Below, piece after piece: positions 34,657 through 42,696 of a DNA stretch of 64,000 nucleotides. The stretch lies in assembly GCF_012927345.1 (NCBI RefSeq), contig NZ_JABBGJ010000036.1, positions 55,282-119,281 on the forward strand. The letters are read 5' to 3'. Numbering within the stretch: the stretch's first letter is position 1; every line of letters begins with the position of its first letter. The position numbers and the translations under genes are program-made. Under the pieces are notes generated by a model, which saw nothing but the letters and a program-made list of their open reading frames with translations, was not told the DNA's origin and made no database searches. This DNA comes from Paraburkholderia polaris (GTDB taxonomy: Bacteria; Pseudomonadota; Gammaproteobacteria; Burkholderiales; Burkholderiaceae).

Positions 34657-36333
34657 TTAATGCAGCAAAGTCATCTGCACGACCTTCACGACAACGAGTG
34701 CGACAGCCACGATCAGATAGCCGCGCAACACACCCATCCAGACGCGTTTGGATAAGGTCAGTTGCGGCGCCGGCAGTTCTTCCAGGGGTGGCATGCGCCA
34801 CGTATTGCGTGCTTCTTTCGAAAACCGTTGCTCGCTTTCGGAAACCGAGGCAACCGTGGAAGCCGCGGCATTCGCCTGCGCGGGCCGCAGCCTGCGAACC
34901 GTCACGGTTGCAGCGTATCCGACCACGGCCAGCAGTGTGCCGCCGGCCAGTACTTCAATGATCGCTTCGCCGGTAATGTCCGGATACATCACCGATGCAG
35001 TAAGGATGATGGAGAGCATGACGAGCACCCAGACAACTGCGCCTGTAAAGATGTTGAGCTTCTTCGAGTTCACCCACGGACCGAGGACCGCGCGGTCGTT
35101 GCACAACAGCAGCAGAAACACGGTCGCGCTCGGAAGCAGTACGCCTGCGAGCGTCTGCACGGCTTCAGTCAGAAGACCGAGCGGGCTGCCGGGAATCAAT
35201 ACCAGCGCCGCCGCGGCCGCGACGATGCCGAAGTAGACGAGGTAAAAGCCCTTCGCGTCCGACACGCCGCGATGCAGCGAGTGGCGAATCTTGAACACGT
35301 CGCCGATTGCGTAAGCGGTGGACAGCGACACGGCCGCCGCGCCGATGATGCAGGCGTCGAGCAGCGCGACCGCGAAGAGAACCGCGGGCGTGCGCCCAGC
35401 ATATTTTTCGAGGCCGGCGATCACGCCGCCCGCATCCGTGAAATTGCCGAACTCGGGTTTGCCTGCGTACAGTGCAGCGCAGAACGAGATCATGGCGACC
35501 GCACCGATCATCACGAATACGATGCCGATCCACAGGTCGGCTTTCTCATAGTTCATGAAGCGCGGCGTGATGCGTTTATCCACGATATAGCTCTGCTGGA
35601 AAAACAGCTGCCAAGGCGCGACCGTGGTGCCGACAATGCCGATCACGAGCAGCATCACATCGCTCAGTTTCGAATTGGCGGGCCAGTTCGGAATCACGAA
35701 GTCGCGCGCGATCTGGCCGACCGGCGGATGAATCGATACCAGTACGGGCACCAGCAACAGGCTCAACAGACAGAGCACGACCGCGAAGCGCTCGAAGCGC
35801 CGGAAGTTGCCTGTGCTGACCGCGGCCATCGTCACGGCCGCGGCGATGCAGACCCCGGTCACTTTCGAAATGCCGAAGAAATCCAGCACGAACGTGATGC
35901 CGATGAACTCGGTCACGATGGTGAGTGCATTGAGAATGAACAGGTCTACGACGCTGAAGGCACCCCAGAATTTGCCGAAGCGTTCGAAGATGAGGCGCGC
36001 GTGTCCGACACCGGTCACGGCGCCGAGGCGCAGCACCATTTCCTGATTGACGAAGAGAACGGGCACGAGCAGCAGCATGGTCCACAGCAAGGTGGTTCCG
36101 TAATTCTGTCCCGCCTGTGTGTAGGTGCCGAAAGCGCCGGCATCGTTGTCGCCGACCATCACGATGAGGCCGGGCCCGAGGATCGCGAGCAGCGTTCGGA
36201 TACGGGCCCACCAGTTGTTGCGAGGTGCGATGTCGTGGTGCGCAATGGTGCCGAGTGCGCCTTTGATGTCGCCGAGGTGGGCTTCGTCGAGAACGGCGCT
36301 GCGTGGTGGTGAGACGTTAATTGGAGTGGACAT
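34657..36333 (-). CDS. NRAMP-family divalent metal transporter homologue with altered metal-site motifs
   Basis: 558 residues, about 11-12 membrane helices, clearly SLC11/NRAMP by its TM1 (LGPGLIVMVGDNDAG) and TM6 (VGTTVAPWQLFFQQS) regions. The canonical DPGN of TM1 is replaced: Asp64 is kept but the following residues are AGA (65-67). The MPH of TM6 becomes APW (residues 239-241), so the metal-coordinating Met and Asn are lost. This departs from MntH-type Mn/Fe transporters and recalls NRAMP-related proteins with other substrates, such as magnesium. A long hydrophilic N-terminus (~45 residues) and an inserted ~40-residue Ala/Ser-rich loop near residue 510 are present. It follows a small ORF and a structured leader on the same strand. 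Confidence 0.88.
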   Translation of the reverse strand: MSTPINVSPPRSAVLDEAHLGDIKGALGTIAHHDIAPRNNWWARIRTLLAILGPGLIVMVGDNDAGAFGTYTQAGQNYGTTLLWTMLLLVPVLFVNQEMVLRLGAVTGVGHARLIFERFGKFWGAFSVVDLFILNALTIVTEFIGITFVLDFFGISKVTGVCIAAAVTMAAVSTGNFRRFERFAVVLCLLSLLLVPVLVSIHPPVGQIARDFVIPNWPANSKLSDVMLLVIGIVGTTVAPWQLFFQQSYIVDKRITPRFMNYEKADLWIGIVFVMIGAVAMISFCAALYAGKPEFGNFTDAGGVIAGLEKYAGRTPAVLFAVALLDACIIGAAAVSLSTAYAIGDVFKIRHSLHRGVSDAKGFYLVYFGIVAAAAALVLIPGSPLGLLTEAVQTLAGVLLPSATVFLLLLCNDRAVLGPWVNSKKLNIFTGAVVWVLVMLSIILTASVMYPDITGEAIIEVLAGGTLLAVVGYAATVTVRRLRPAQANAAASTVASVSESEQRFSKEARNTWRMPPLEELPAPQLTLSKRVWMGVLRGYLIVAVALVVVKVVQMTLLH

Positions 36334-36468
36334 TGTTAACCGCCTGCGTAGGTGTGATTTGTATGCAGCGGCGCGTCTTCGGAATCCGCTGCGCGAGTGT
36401 CGTCGAATGTGATCGAGCGACGGCGGCGCATGCGGATCGCGAAGGCGTGCGGTGCTGACAGTGAGTGA

Positions 36469-36636
36469 TTACGAAGCCGAGTACGAACCTGAGTACGAAG
36501 CCGGGTTGAAGAGGAGCGCTTTGAAGCGGTGCCAGGACACGGCGAGCCAGTGCGGCTTGATGCTGTGAAGCGCGAGTGCAGCGTCGCTGTGGATATGCGT
36601 TTGCTGCAGGGTCGGTACGAGGATGGCGAGGTACAT
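36469..36636 (-). CDS. Small ORF (55 residues) upstream of the NRAMP gene
   Basis: Starts at ATG 36636 behind a good CGGAGAA ribosome site and ends 135 bases before the NRAMP start. The peptide begins MYLAILVPTLQQTHIHSDAA and ends in a Ser/Tyr-rich SYSGSYSAS tail. It has no clear membrane helix and no recognised family. The ribosome site, strand and position suggest a leader peptide or small partner of the transporter. The His residues could bind metal, but that is speculation. Confidence 0.55.
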   Translation of the reverse strand: MYLAILVPTLQQTHIHSDAALALHSIKPHWLAVSWHRFKALLFNPASYSGSYSAS

Positions 36637-36672
36637 GGTAATTCTCCGGGCGTATGGCTTTACGCGGTTTGC

Positions 36673-36739
36673 GGAAAGCCAGCAGACACGGAGCGCGGCC
36701 GGCACTATGCGCGCGGCGGCGAATGTCTACTCGCTTTCC
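36673..36739 (-). ncRNA. Candidate structured 5' leader (cis-regulatory RNA) of the NRAMP operon
   Basis: On the minus strand GGAAAGC-GA-GTAGAC pairs with GTCTGC-TG-GCTTTCC across a GC-rich apical region, giving a two-part stem with a 2x2 internal loop. One pair (U-G) is a wobble in the minus-strand RNA but would be a mismatch on the plus strand, which supports folding of the transporter transcript. It ends 36 bases before the small ORF. It does not match a riboswitch class I can name with confidence. Confidence 0.45.
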
Positions 36740-37209
36740 TCAGGCAAAAGAAAGATTGCGTGGCAATTGAGCGGCATAAGGGATAACTGTCACTGTCCGG
36801 CATGGCGGCTCCTTATCGGCGTTGCGTATTGGCGTTGCTTATCGACGTTGCTTATCGATGAGTACGCACGTGTTCGTCCACGCGCTCGGCCGCGCCGGCG
36901 GTCGAACGGATCGAACCGGCGCGAGCGAACGCTGCCGCGAGTGGATGCTCGCGACGCGATGCCATACGGATGCGGGACGTGCGCAAGCACGGCGCGGCCA
37001 AATGGCGCTAGTTAAGGTGCACGGAGAGAGTTACTACGGCGCGCACCGTCTGCCTGCTGGCAAGACGGCGGCTGAGAAAAGAGAGCGCGGGCGTCGGGCC
37101 GGTCAGGCAGTGAAACTGTTCGAAGATCGACTACTGCTGGTGTCCAAGGCAATGGCCCCGTTTGTGATGACGGCCGAATTTTAGGCACTCCCGCAAGCAG
37201 AAGTCAACA

Positions 37210-37228
37210 TGCTTCGTTAAGCGAAGCA
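37210..37228. promoter_or_regulatory. Inverted repeat upstream of NRAMP unit
   Basis: TGCTTCG-TTAAG-CGAAGCA, perfect 7-bp arms in AT-richer DNA. It could be a regulator site for the leftward transporter unit or, followed by ATTCTTTTTT on the plus strand, a weak rightward terminator. Confidence 0.4.
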
Positions 37229-37566
37229 AATATTCTTTTTTTATGTGTTGTGGCGTACCAATTCGTCATCACTAGAGTGGGATGAGTCTTTCAGAAATGA
37301 CAGGAAAGACAGGTAGATGAAGGGCGCAGGTGCAGCGGTGAATAAGACAGCAGGGTGTCGGCGCGAAGGCGCAGCGTGAATAGCGCAGTCTGATGTCTGC
37401 GCGAAGGCATGGCCGTAAATTCGGAGTGCGATTTCTTTGATGCGGTTTTACTTGCGATTTTATGAGTGTGCCGAATACAATCCGCCCGTCTCAGCAAAAG
37501 GAGTCCCTCGTGGACACATGCTCTAGTAGTGGAAGTCCGATGCCGGTCTACGCCGGCGCAATGTCC

Positions 37567-37606
37567 GCGAGTTAGCAGCAGGATCACTCCGTCGCCGCTA
37601 ACTCGC
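37567..37606. promoter_or_regulatory. Inverted repeat in the OprB upstream region
   Basis: GCGAGTTAGC and GCTAACTCGC are perfect 10-base arms separated by 20 bases, about 150 bases before the OprB start. A further GGTTAGCGCGC lies just downstream. Possible mRNA leader hairpin or operator. Confidence 0.45.
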
Positions 37607-37758
37607 TCCGTTCGGGTTAGCGCGCTTCTTCAGTGACCGGTTCCTGCCGGTCTGCCAGTTGCACGCTCCCTCTGTTTGATCGTTATCGCATCGTTTGCGA
37701 GAACCGGTCACGTCTTCGTACATCGCCCGGCGTGGCCGGGATCGATGGGAGTGAGCTT

Positions 37759-39330
37759 ATGTTCGTCAAATCGTCGTCGTATCGTTCTTTGGCGCGCTGC
37801 GTGCGCGGCGCTCAAGCGTGTCTCGTGCAGAAAGACCCTGCAAAAGCTGGGCGGTGGATGTCCGGCGGCCCCCTCGGTCTGACCTTCCTGTTGTCGTTTG
37901 GCGTCGCGCCCTCCGTGCTGGCACAGACGCCGGCAGCGGGACAGGCGCTTGCTACTGAGCAGACACCTGCCGCAGTTCAGGCGCCTGCCGCGGGACAAAC
38001 GCCTGCTACTGAGCAGACACCTGCCACGCCCACTGGGCTCTGGGACCGCTCGAATCTGCTCGGCGAGACGGGCGGGCTGCGTCCCTGGCTCGGTAACTAC
38101 GGGGTGACCTTCAACCTGCAGGAAACCAGCGAGTATCTGAACAACCTGTCGGGCGGCGCTAAACGGGGCGGCGCTTACGATGGACTTACCCAGTTCGGTA
38201 TCGTTGTCGATACGGAAAAAGCGCTGGGCCTGCCGGGCGGCACGTTTAATGTGTCGGCGTTGCAGATTCACGGCAGCAATCTGAGCCAACGGAATCTGCT
38301 GACCCTGCAAAGCGCGAGCGGCATCGAGGCCGACGTTACGACGCGGCTGTGGGAACTCTGGTATCAGCAATCCCTGATCGGCGGAAAAGTAGACGTGAAG
38401 GTCGGGCAACAGAGTCTCGACCAGGAATTCATGGTGAGCCAGTTCGCGACGCCTTTCATCAACGCAACTTTCGGCTGGCCTGTATTGCCGTCGGTCGACA
38501 TGCCGGCGGGCGGTCCCGCTTATCCATTGTCGTCACTGGGTGTGCGATTGTGCGCCAGGCCTTCGGACGCATGGACCGTGATGGCCGGCGTCTTCGACGG
38601 CAATCCGGCGGGCAGCGATACGGGCGACCCACAGCAACAGAATCGCCACGGCACGAATTTCAATCTGCGCGGCGGCGCGTTATTCATCGGCGAGGTGCAG
38701 TACGCAATCAACCAGCCTCCAGCGAACTCGTCGGGTGGGGAGGCGACCGGATTGCCTGGCACCTACAAGCTGGGCTTCTGGTACAACACGCAAAATTTCG
38801 CGGACCAGCGTTTCGACAATACCGGTTTGTCGCTGGCGAACCCGGCGAGCGACGGCGTACCGGCGAATCACCGGGGCGACTACAGCTTCTACGCGGTTGC
38901 CGACCAGACGGTCTGGCAGCGGGGCGGGAACAGCCCGCAGTCGGTGGGCGTTTTCGCGAGAGTCATGGGCGCGCCGGGCGATCGCAATCTGGTGGACCTG
39001 GGTGTGAATGCAGGCGTGACGCTCAAAGCGCCGATCAAAGGGCGCGACAACGACGTTGCCGGATTGGCCGTCGGCTACGCGAAGATCGGCTCGGGTGCTC
39101 AAGGGCTGGCAAGCGATACCGCCTCGCTGACGACACCGGGTTATCCGTCGCGCAGTGCTGAGACTGTCGTGGAGGCGACTTACCAGTATCAGGTCGCGCC
39201 ATGGTGGCAGTTACAGGCGGACTTCCAATATGTCTTCCGTCCAGCAGGCGGTATTCCGGATCCGGGCAATCCGTCACAGCGCGTCGGTAACGAAGCGATC
39301 GTCGGGCTGCGGACCAATATCGTTTTCTGA
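37759..39330 (+). CDS. OprB-family carbohydrate-selective porin
   Basis: 523 residues from ATG at 37759, preceded by GGGAG; a longer frame upstream is unlikely. A long N-terminal region ends in a signal-like segment (LTFLLSFGVAPSVLAQ). Next comes an Ala/Gln/Thr/Pro-rich linker made of imperfect TPAAGQ/TPATEQ repeats. The OprB body begins at LWDRSNLLGETGGLRPWL and ends with VGLRTNIVF, including the terminal Phe. OprB proteins form outer-membrane channels for sugars. It appears monocistronic. Confidence 0.9.
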   Translation: MFVKSSSYRSLARCVRGAQACLVQKDPAKAGRWMSGGPLGLTFLLSFGVAPSVLAQTPAAGQALATEQTPAAVQAPAAGQTPATEQTPATPTGLWDRSNLLGETGGLRPWLGNYGVTFNLQETSEYLNNLSGGAKRGGAYDGLTQFGIVVDTEKALGLPGGTFNVSALQIHGSNLSQRNLLTLQSASGIEADVTTRLWELWYQQSLIGGKVDVKVGQQSLDQEFMVSQFATPFINATFGWPVLPSVDMPAGGPAYPLSSLGVRLCARPSDAWTVMAGVFDGNPAGSDTGDPQQQNRHGTNFNLRGGALFIGEVQYAINQPPANSSGGEATGLPGTYKLGFWYNTQNFADQRFDNTGLSLANPASDGVPANHRGDYSFYAVADQTVWQRGGNSPQSVGVFARVMGAPGDRNLVDLGVNAGVTLKAPIKGRDNDVAGLAVGYAKIGSGAQGLASDTASLTTPGYPSRSAETVVEATYQYQVAPWWQLQADFQYVFRPAGGIPDPGNPSQRVGNEAIVGLRTNIVF

Positions 39331-39651
39331 GTGGACGGGCGGGGTTGAGGAGGGCGCTTTTGCAAGCAACAACGTATTGAAACCCCTGGTTCGCAGGCCG
39401 GCCGATGCCGGCCCGGACCTGCGGATGCTGTTGCGGAAGACCCGGCGATGATGCCGTTAGCCCTCTGACATATTCACTTTTGTGTCTTGGCGCCGGCGGG
39501 GTAGTTTCATCTCAGGCCATAAATACGCAACTAACGGTCAAGTCCAGCTAGCCTCTCCAAATAACGCGGCGACCGTCTCGATGGAAACTGAAGACGGCCA
39601 CCGCTCGCGTACTACGCAGCAGCTATGCAGTGAAGAGGCCGGCTAGGTCAC
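39331..39651. other. Intergenic region after OprB with hairpin
   Basis: 321 bases between convergent genes. GGCCGGC-CGAT-GCCGGCC at 39396-39413 forms a 7-bp stem that could help end OprB transcription, though no T-run follows. No gene or tRNA seen in the remainder. Confidence 0.5.
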
Positions 39652-39885
39652 TCAACGATTGCCGTCAAGCAGATCGCCGAGCAATTCGTCGAATGCGGCC
39701 TGGGCGTCTTCGAGTTCCTGCAACGCAGCGTCGAAAGTTTGCAGCGCGAACTGCGAAGGCTGGCCGCTGCCGGCCGGCGGGAATTGCGATTGCAGCGACG
39801 CGAAAGCCGCCTGGACCCGCTTGGTCGCGGTCACTACGCGCTCCATCGCGGCTGTTTCTTCGGCTCTTGCCTTTTCGTGATCCAT
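39652..39885 (-). CDS. Conserved-looking small coiled-coil protein
   Basis: 77 residues, acidic and Ala/Gln-rich, almost entirely helical by composition, with heptad-like spacing in AALQELEDAQAAFDELLGDLL. No signal peptide or membrane segment. No family recognised. Codon use resembles neighbouring genes and no longer frame competes, so I regard it as real. It is upstream-adjacent (67 bases) to the Lrp regulator's stop on the same strand. Confidence 0.6.
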   Translation of the reverse strand: MDHEKARAEETAAMERVVTATKRVQAAFASLQSQFPPAGSGQPSQFALQTFDAALQELEDAQAAFDELLGDLLDGNR

Positions 39886-39952
39886 GAAAACTCCGTGCTC
39901 GTCTGGTCGGCTCGCGCCGTATCAAATGGGTGAGACTATGCCACGTCCGCGT

Positions 39953-40420
39953 TCACGACAGCGGCAGCCCGCCGTTAGCCTTGATTTCCCGCAGCGACAA
40001 TGCCGATTCCACCGACGTCACGCCCGGCAGGCTGCGCATCTCGTCGCGCATGAAAGTGCCGTAGTCGTCGAGATCGCGCGCGACTACCTGCAGGATGTAG
40101 TCGGCGCTGCCCGACACGTTGTGGCACGCCAGAATGCGCGGGATTGCCTGCACTTCGCGTTCGAAACGGGTGGCCACCGCGCGATCGTGCACGGCAAAAC
40201 GCACGTAGACGAACGCGATTACGCCGAGGCCGAGGGCGGAGCGCGAAAGCATCGCGCGGTACTGGTCGATATAGCCGTCGTTTTCAAGGCGCTTGAGGCG
40301 GCGGGCGCAAGGCGTCTCGCTCAGGCCGACCATGTCGGCCAGCCGTGCATTCGAGATGCGGCCGTCGTTCTGCAGCGCGGCGAGTATCGCGCGGTCTGTT
40401 TTATCGAGGTCGGTTGTCAT
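39953..40420 (-). CDS. Lrp/AsnC-family transcriptional regulator
   Basis: 155 residues. The N-terminal helix-turn-helix reads LDKTDRAILAALQNDGRISN then LADMVGLSETPCARRLKRLE. The C-terminal RAM domain includes VQAIPRILACHNVSGSADYI. These regulators sense amino acids and form octamers. It is divergent from a LysE-family exporter with 154 bases between the starts, the classic arrangement for an amino-acid-responsive exporter. Confidence 0.92.
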   Translation of the reverse strand: MTTDLDKTDRAILAALQNDGRISNARLADMVGLSETPCARRLKRLENDGYIDQYRAMLSRSALGLGVIAFVYVRFAVHDRAVATRFEREVQAIPRILACHNVSGSADYILQVVARDLDDYGTFMRDEMRSLPGVTSVESALSLREIKANGGLPLS

Positions 40421-40574
40421 GGCTTTGGGGGCTTACTGTGCGTTAGCGGAAAACATGGCTCGGGAGTGAAATATTAGCGCATTCCTCCAAAGATGAATCC
40501 CATGCGCTTGTATTTCGCCAGCAAACCCTCCGCCGACGATAGCAAGATAGAGCCCTTAAAAACAAGAGGCTTCT

Positions 40575-41204
40575 ATGATTTCCGCACACCTTCTGGTCGT
40601 CTATATCGCTGCGTTGTTTATGGTCTATGCCGTACCTGGGCCCGACATGGCGCTGGTTCTGCAGACCAGTATCGGACGTGGCGTGCGCAGTGGCTTCGCG
40701 GCGGCCGGTGGGCTGGGCGTGGCGCGGGCGACGCACGTCACGCTGTCGGCATGCGGGGTGGCCGCGCTGTTGCGCAGTGCGCCTTGGTTGTACGACGTGG
40801 TGCGTTACGGCGGCGCGGTTTATCTCGCATGGGTCGGCATCCAGATCTTCCGCTCACCCGTATTCGCGTTGCCTGAAGGCGGCGTGGCGGGTGTCGAGTC
40901 GCGGCCGTTGCATGCCGCTTTCGTCAAGGGCTTGCTGACCAATCTGTTGAACCCGAAAGCGCTGCTGTTCTGCTCGGTGCTATTGCCGCAGTTCGTGCGT
41001 CCAGAGGCCGGACCGGTTGCGCTGCAGATGGTCGAACTGGGTCTGGTGCTGCTCGCCATCGGCGCGTGTTTCGACGCCATATACGCGATCGGCGCGGCGC
41101 GCATCGCCGGCTGGATGCGGGCTCATCCTTTCGCGCAGACACTGCAGCGTTGGACTTTCTCAGCGGCGCTGATCGGCTTTGCGTTGCGGCTCTCGCTGGA
41201 CTGA
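40575..41204 (+). CDS. LysE/RhtB-family amino acid exporter
   Basis: 209 residues, about six membrane helices, with the family motif YAVPGPDMALVLQTSIGRG near residue 20 and the segment LLTNLLNPKALLFCSVLLPQFV. ATG follows AAGAGG. LysE/RhtB proteins export amino acids and related metabolites using the proton gradient. Regulation by the divergent Lrp gene is likely. Substrate not readable from sequence. Confidence 0.92.
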   Translation: MISAHLLVVYIAALFMVYAVPGPDMALVLQTSIGRGVRSGFAAAGGLGVARATHVTLSACGVAALLRSAPWLYDVVRYGGAVYLAWVGIQIFRSPVFALPEGGVAGVESRPLHAAFVKGLLTNLLNPKALLFCSVLLPQFVRPEAGPVALQMVELGLVLLAIGACFDAIYAIGAARIAGWMRAHPFAQTLQRWTFSAALIGFALRLSLD

Positions 41205-41429
41205 CTTACTGCCGAACTTGCAGATGTCGATACAGGGTGACGCGACGCTCATGACAGGTAGCGAATCGGGGCTGGGTACGACGGCTGTCGCAGGTGCCAT
41301 GCCCGCTCGCAAAGTGATTGTGTTAATAAAGCCGACAAAGGGTCGATAAACAACGGCCGCTAAACAGAAGCCGATAATCAGCCGCGCACGGTCTCGCGGC
41401 AACACAACCACTCGCTACTCTATCTGTCG

Positions 41430-41750
41430 ATGAAAACTTTTCTGCTCTATGCCGTGACCGCCATTGCCGAAATCGTTGGGTGCTATTTGCCCTGGCGTTG
41501 GCTGAAGGAGGGGGACTCCATCTGGCTGCTGGTTCCCGGCGCGCTTAGCCTCGCATTGTTCGCCTGGCTGCTGACGCTGCACGGCACCGCCGCAGGCCGC
41601 GTGTATGCGGCTTACGGCGGTGTGTACGTGGCGGTGGCGATCGCGTGGCTATGGTGCGTCGACAAAGTGCGCCCCACGCTGTGGGACGCGACCGGCGTGG
41701 CGTTCACATTGGCCGGCATGGCGATCATCGCGTTCCAGCCGCGCGTTTGA
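41430..41750 (+). CDS. YnfA (UPF0060) family small membrane protein
   Basis: 106 residues with four membrane helices and the family landmarks EIVGCYLPWRWLKEG near the N-terminus and RVYAAYGGVYVAVAIAWLW in the centre. Related in fold to small multidrug resistance proteins; some YnfA members act as efflux pumps. It is a single gene without a strong ribosome site. Confidence 0.92.
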   Translation: MKTFLLYAVTAIAEIVGCYLPWRWLKEGDSIWLLVPGALSLALFAWLLTLHGTAAGRVYAAYGGVYVAVAIAWLWCVDKVRPTLWDATGVAFTLAGMAIIAFQPRV

Positions 41751-41878
41751 TGCCGCTCATGCACTGTTCATGCGTGGTTCACACGCGGATCATGTGTAGC
41801 CCACGGGGGGCCACATGTGGTTCACGTGCTGCTTATGCCGCAATCGCGTAGCGCTCGCGCAATACCGCGCAGGCCTTC

Positions 41879-42388
41879 TTACTTGATGCCGCCCAAATAG
41901 TCGAGTTTGCCAAGTTCGACGCCGTTGTGACGCAGAATGTCGTACGCCGTCGTAACGTGAAAATAGAAGTTCGGCAACACAAAGCCGAGCAGATACGACA
42001 GCCCCGTGAACTCGATCGGGCCGTTGCGCATTTTCAGCGTGATCGGGCGTTCTTCCGAGCCGTCGATCTGTTGCGCATTGAATTCCTTCAGGTAATCAAT
42101 CGTCTTTTGAAGGCGGGCATCGAGTTCCTCGAAGGTCTGTTCGACGTCGTCGTACTTCGGCGCTTCGACGCCAGCCAGACGCGCGGCGCAGCCTTTCGCC
42201 GTGTCGCTCACGATATAGACCTGGCGCACCAGCGGCAGCATGTCCGGCGCGAGCCGGGCGTTCGTGAGCACGGACGGGTCGATCCGTTTTTCGGCAGCGT
42301 GTGCCTCGGCCTTGCCGAGGATGACTTGCAGGTTGGTCATGCCGCGCACCAGCACGGGCAATGACGCTTGATACATCGAAATTGACAT
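41879..42388 (-). CDS. DUF1993 family protein (DinB-like fold)
   Basis: 169 residues from ATG at 42388, preceded by GAGGAACC on the minus strand. The family pattern is clear: MSISMYQASLPVLVRGMTNL at the start, ending with NFYFHVTTAYDILRHNGVELGKLDYLG. DUF1993 proteins have a four-helix DinB-like bundle; the biochemical role is unknown. Confidence 0.9.
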   Translation of the reverse strand: MSISMYQASLPVLVRGMTNLQVILGKAEAHAAEKRIDPSVLTNARLAPDMLPLVRQVYIVSDTAKGCAARLAGVEAPKYDDVEQTFEELDARLQKTIDYLKEFNAQQIDGSEERPITLKMRNGPIEFTGLSYLLGFVLPNFYFHVTTAYDILRHNGVELGKLDYLGGIK

Positions 42389-42696
42389 GAGGTTCCTCTG
42401 ATTCTTCGATCGTGCGCGCGGGCGGCGCGCGAGGCGCTGCAACGGCTGGATTGCCGCTTCAGCATCATAGCGCGGGTGCTGCGCGATGCGCATTGATCCA
42501 GCCCGGCGTTAGTCACTCGGACAACTGCCGCGCACGCTGGAACTGTGTTCGAATGCACAGGTCGGACGGTTTGGCGAAGTCCTTGAAACAGCAACCCGCC
42601 GTTGGTCGCGAGGCGGTGAGTTCGTGCAGGCGCGTGCCGTGCGTGGGGTCCACCTTGCGGCCCGCGCCATCACGCTAACAGAGGAGAATCGACACC
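42389..42696. other. Intergenic region between DUF1993 and S53 peptidase
   Basis: 308 bases between divergently transcribed genes. It holds GAGGAG before the peptidase start and presumably both promoters. No specific site identified. Confidence 0.45.

Larger units (their letters stand above)
36740..37758. other. Long intergenic region between NRAMP leader and OprB porin
   Basis: About 1 kb without a supported gene. It includes a short degenerate tandem repeat of CGTTGCTTATCGA type near 36824-36862, a 19-base inverted repeat at 37210-37228, and a 10-bp-arm inverted repeat at 37567-37606. Frames on both strands here are Arg-rich shadows of GC-rich DNA. The promoters for the leftward NRAMP unit and the rightward OprB gene must lie here; I could not place them exactly. 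Confidence 0.5.

Noticed and set aside
34762..36312. 516-codon plus-strand frame opposite the NRAMP gene
   Set aside because: Composition is His/Asp/Arg-rich without hydrophobic pattern; antisense shadow of a membrane protein.
36822..37184. 120-codon plus-strand frame upstream of OprB
   Set aside because: Arg-rich, crosses short repeats, no ribosome site and no family.
39331..39651. tRNA gene in the gap after OprB
   Set aside because: No T-loop consensus (GGTTCGA) or cloverleaf pairing seen.
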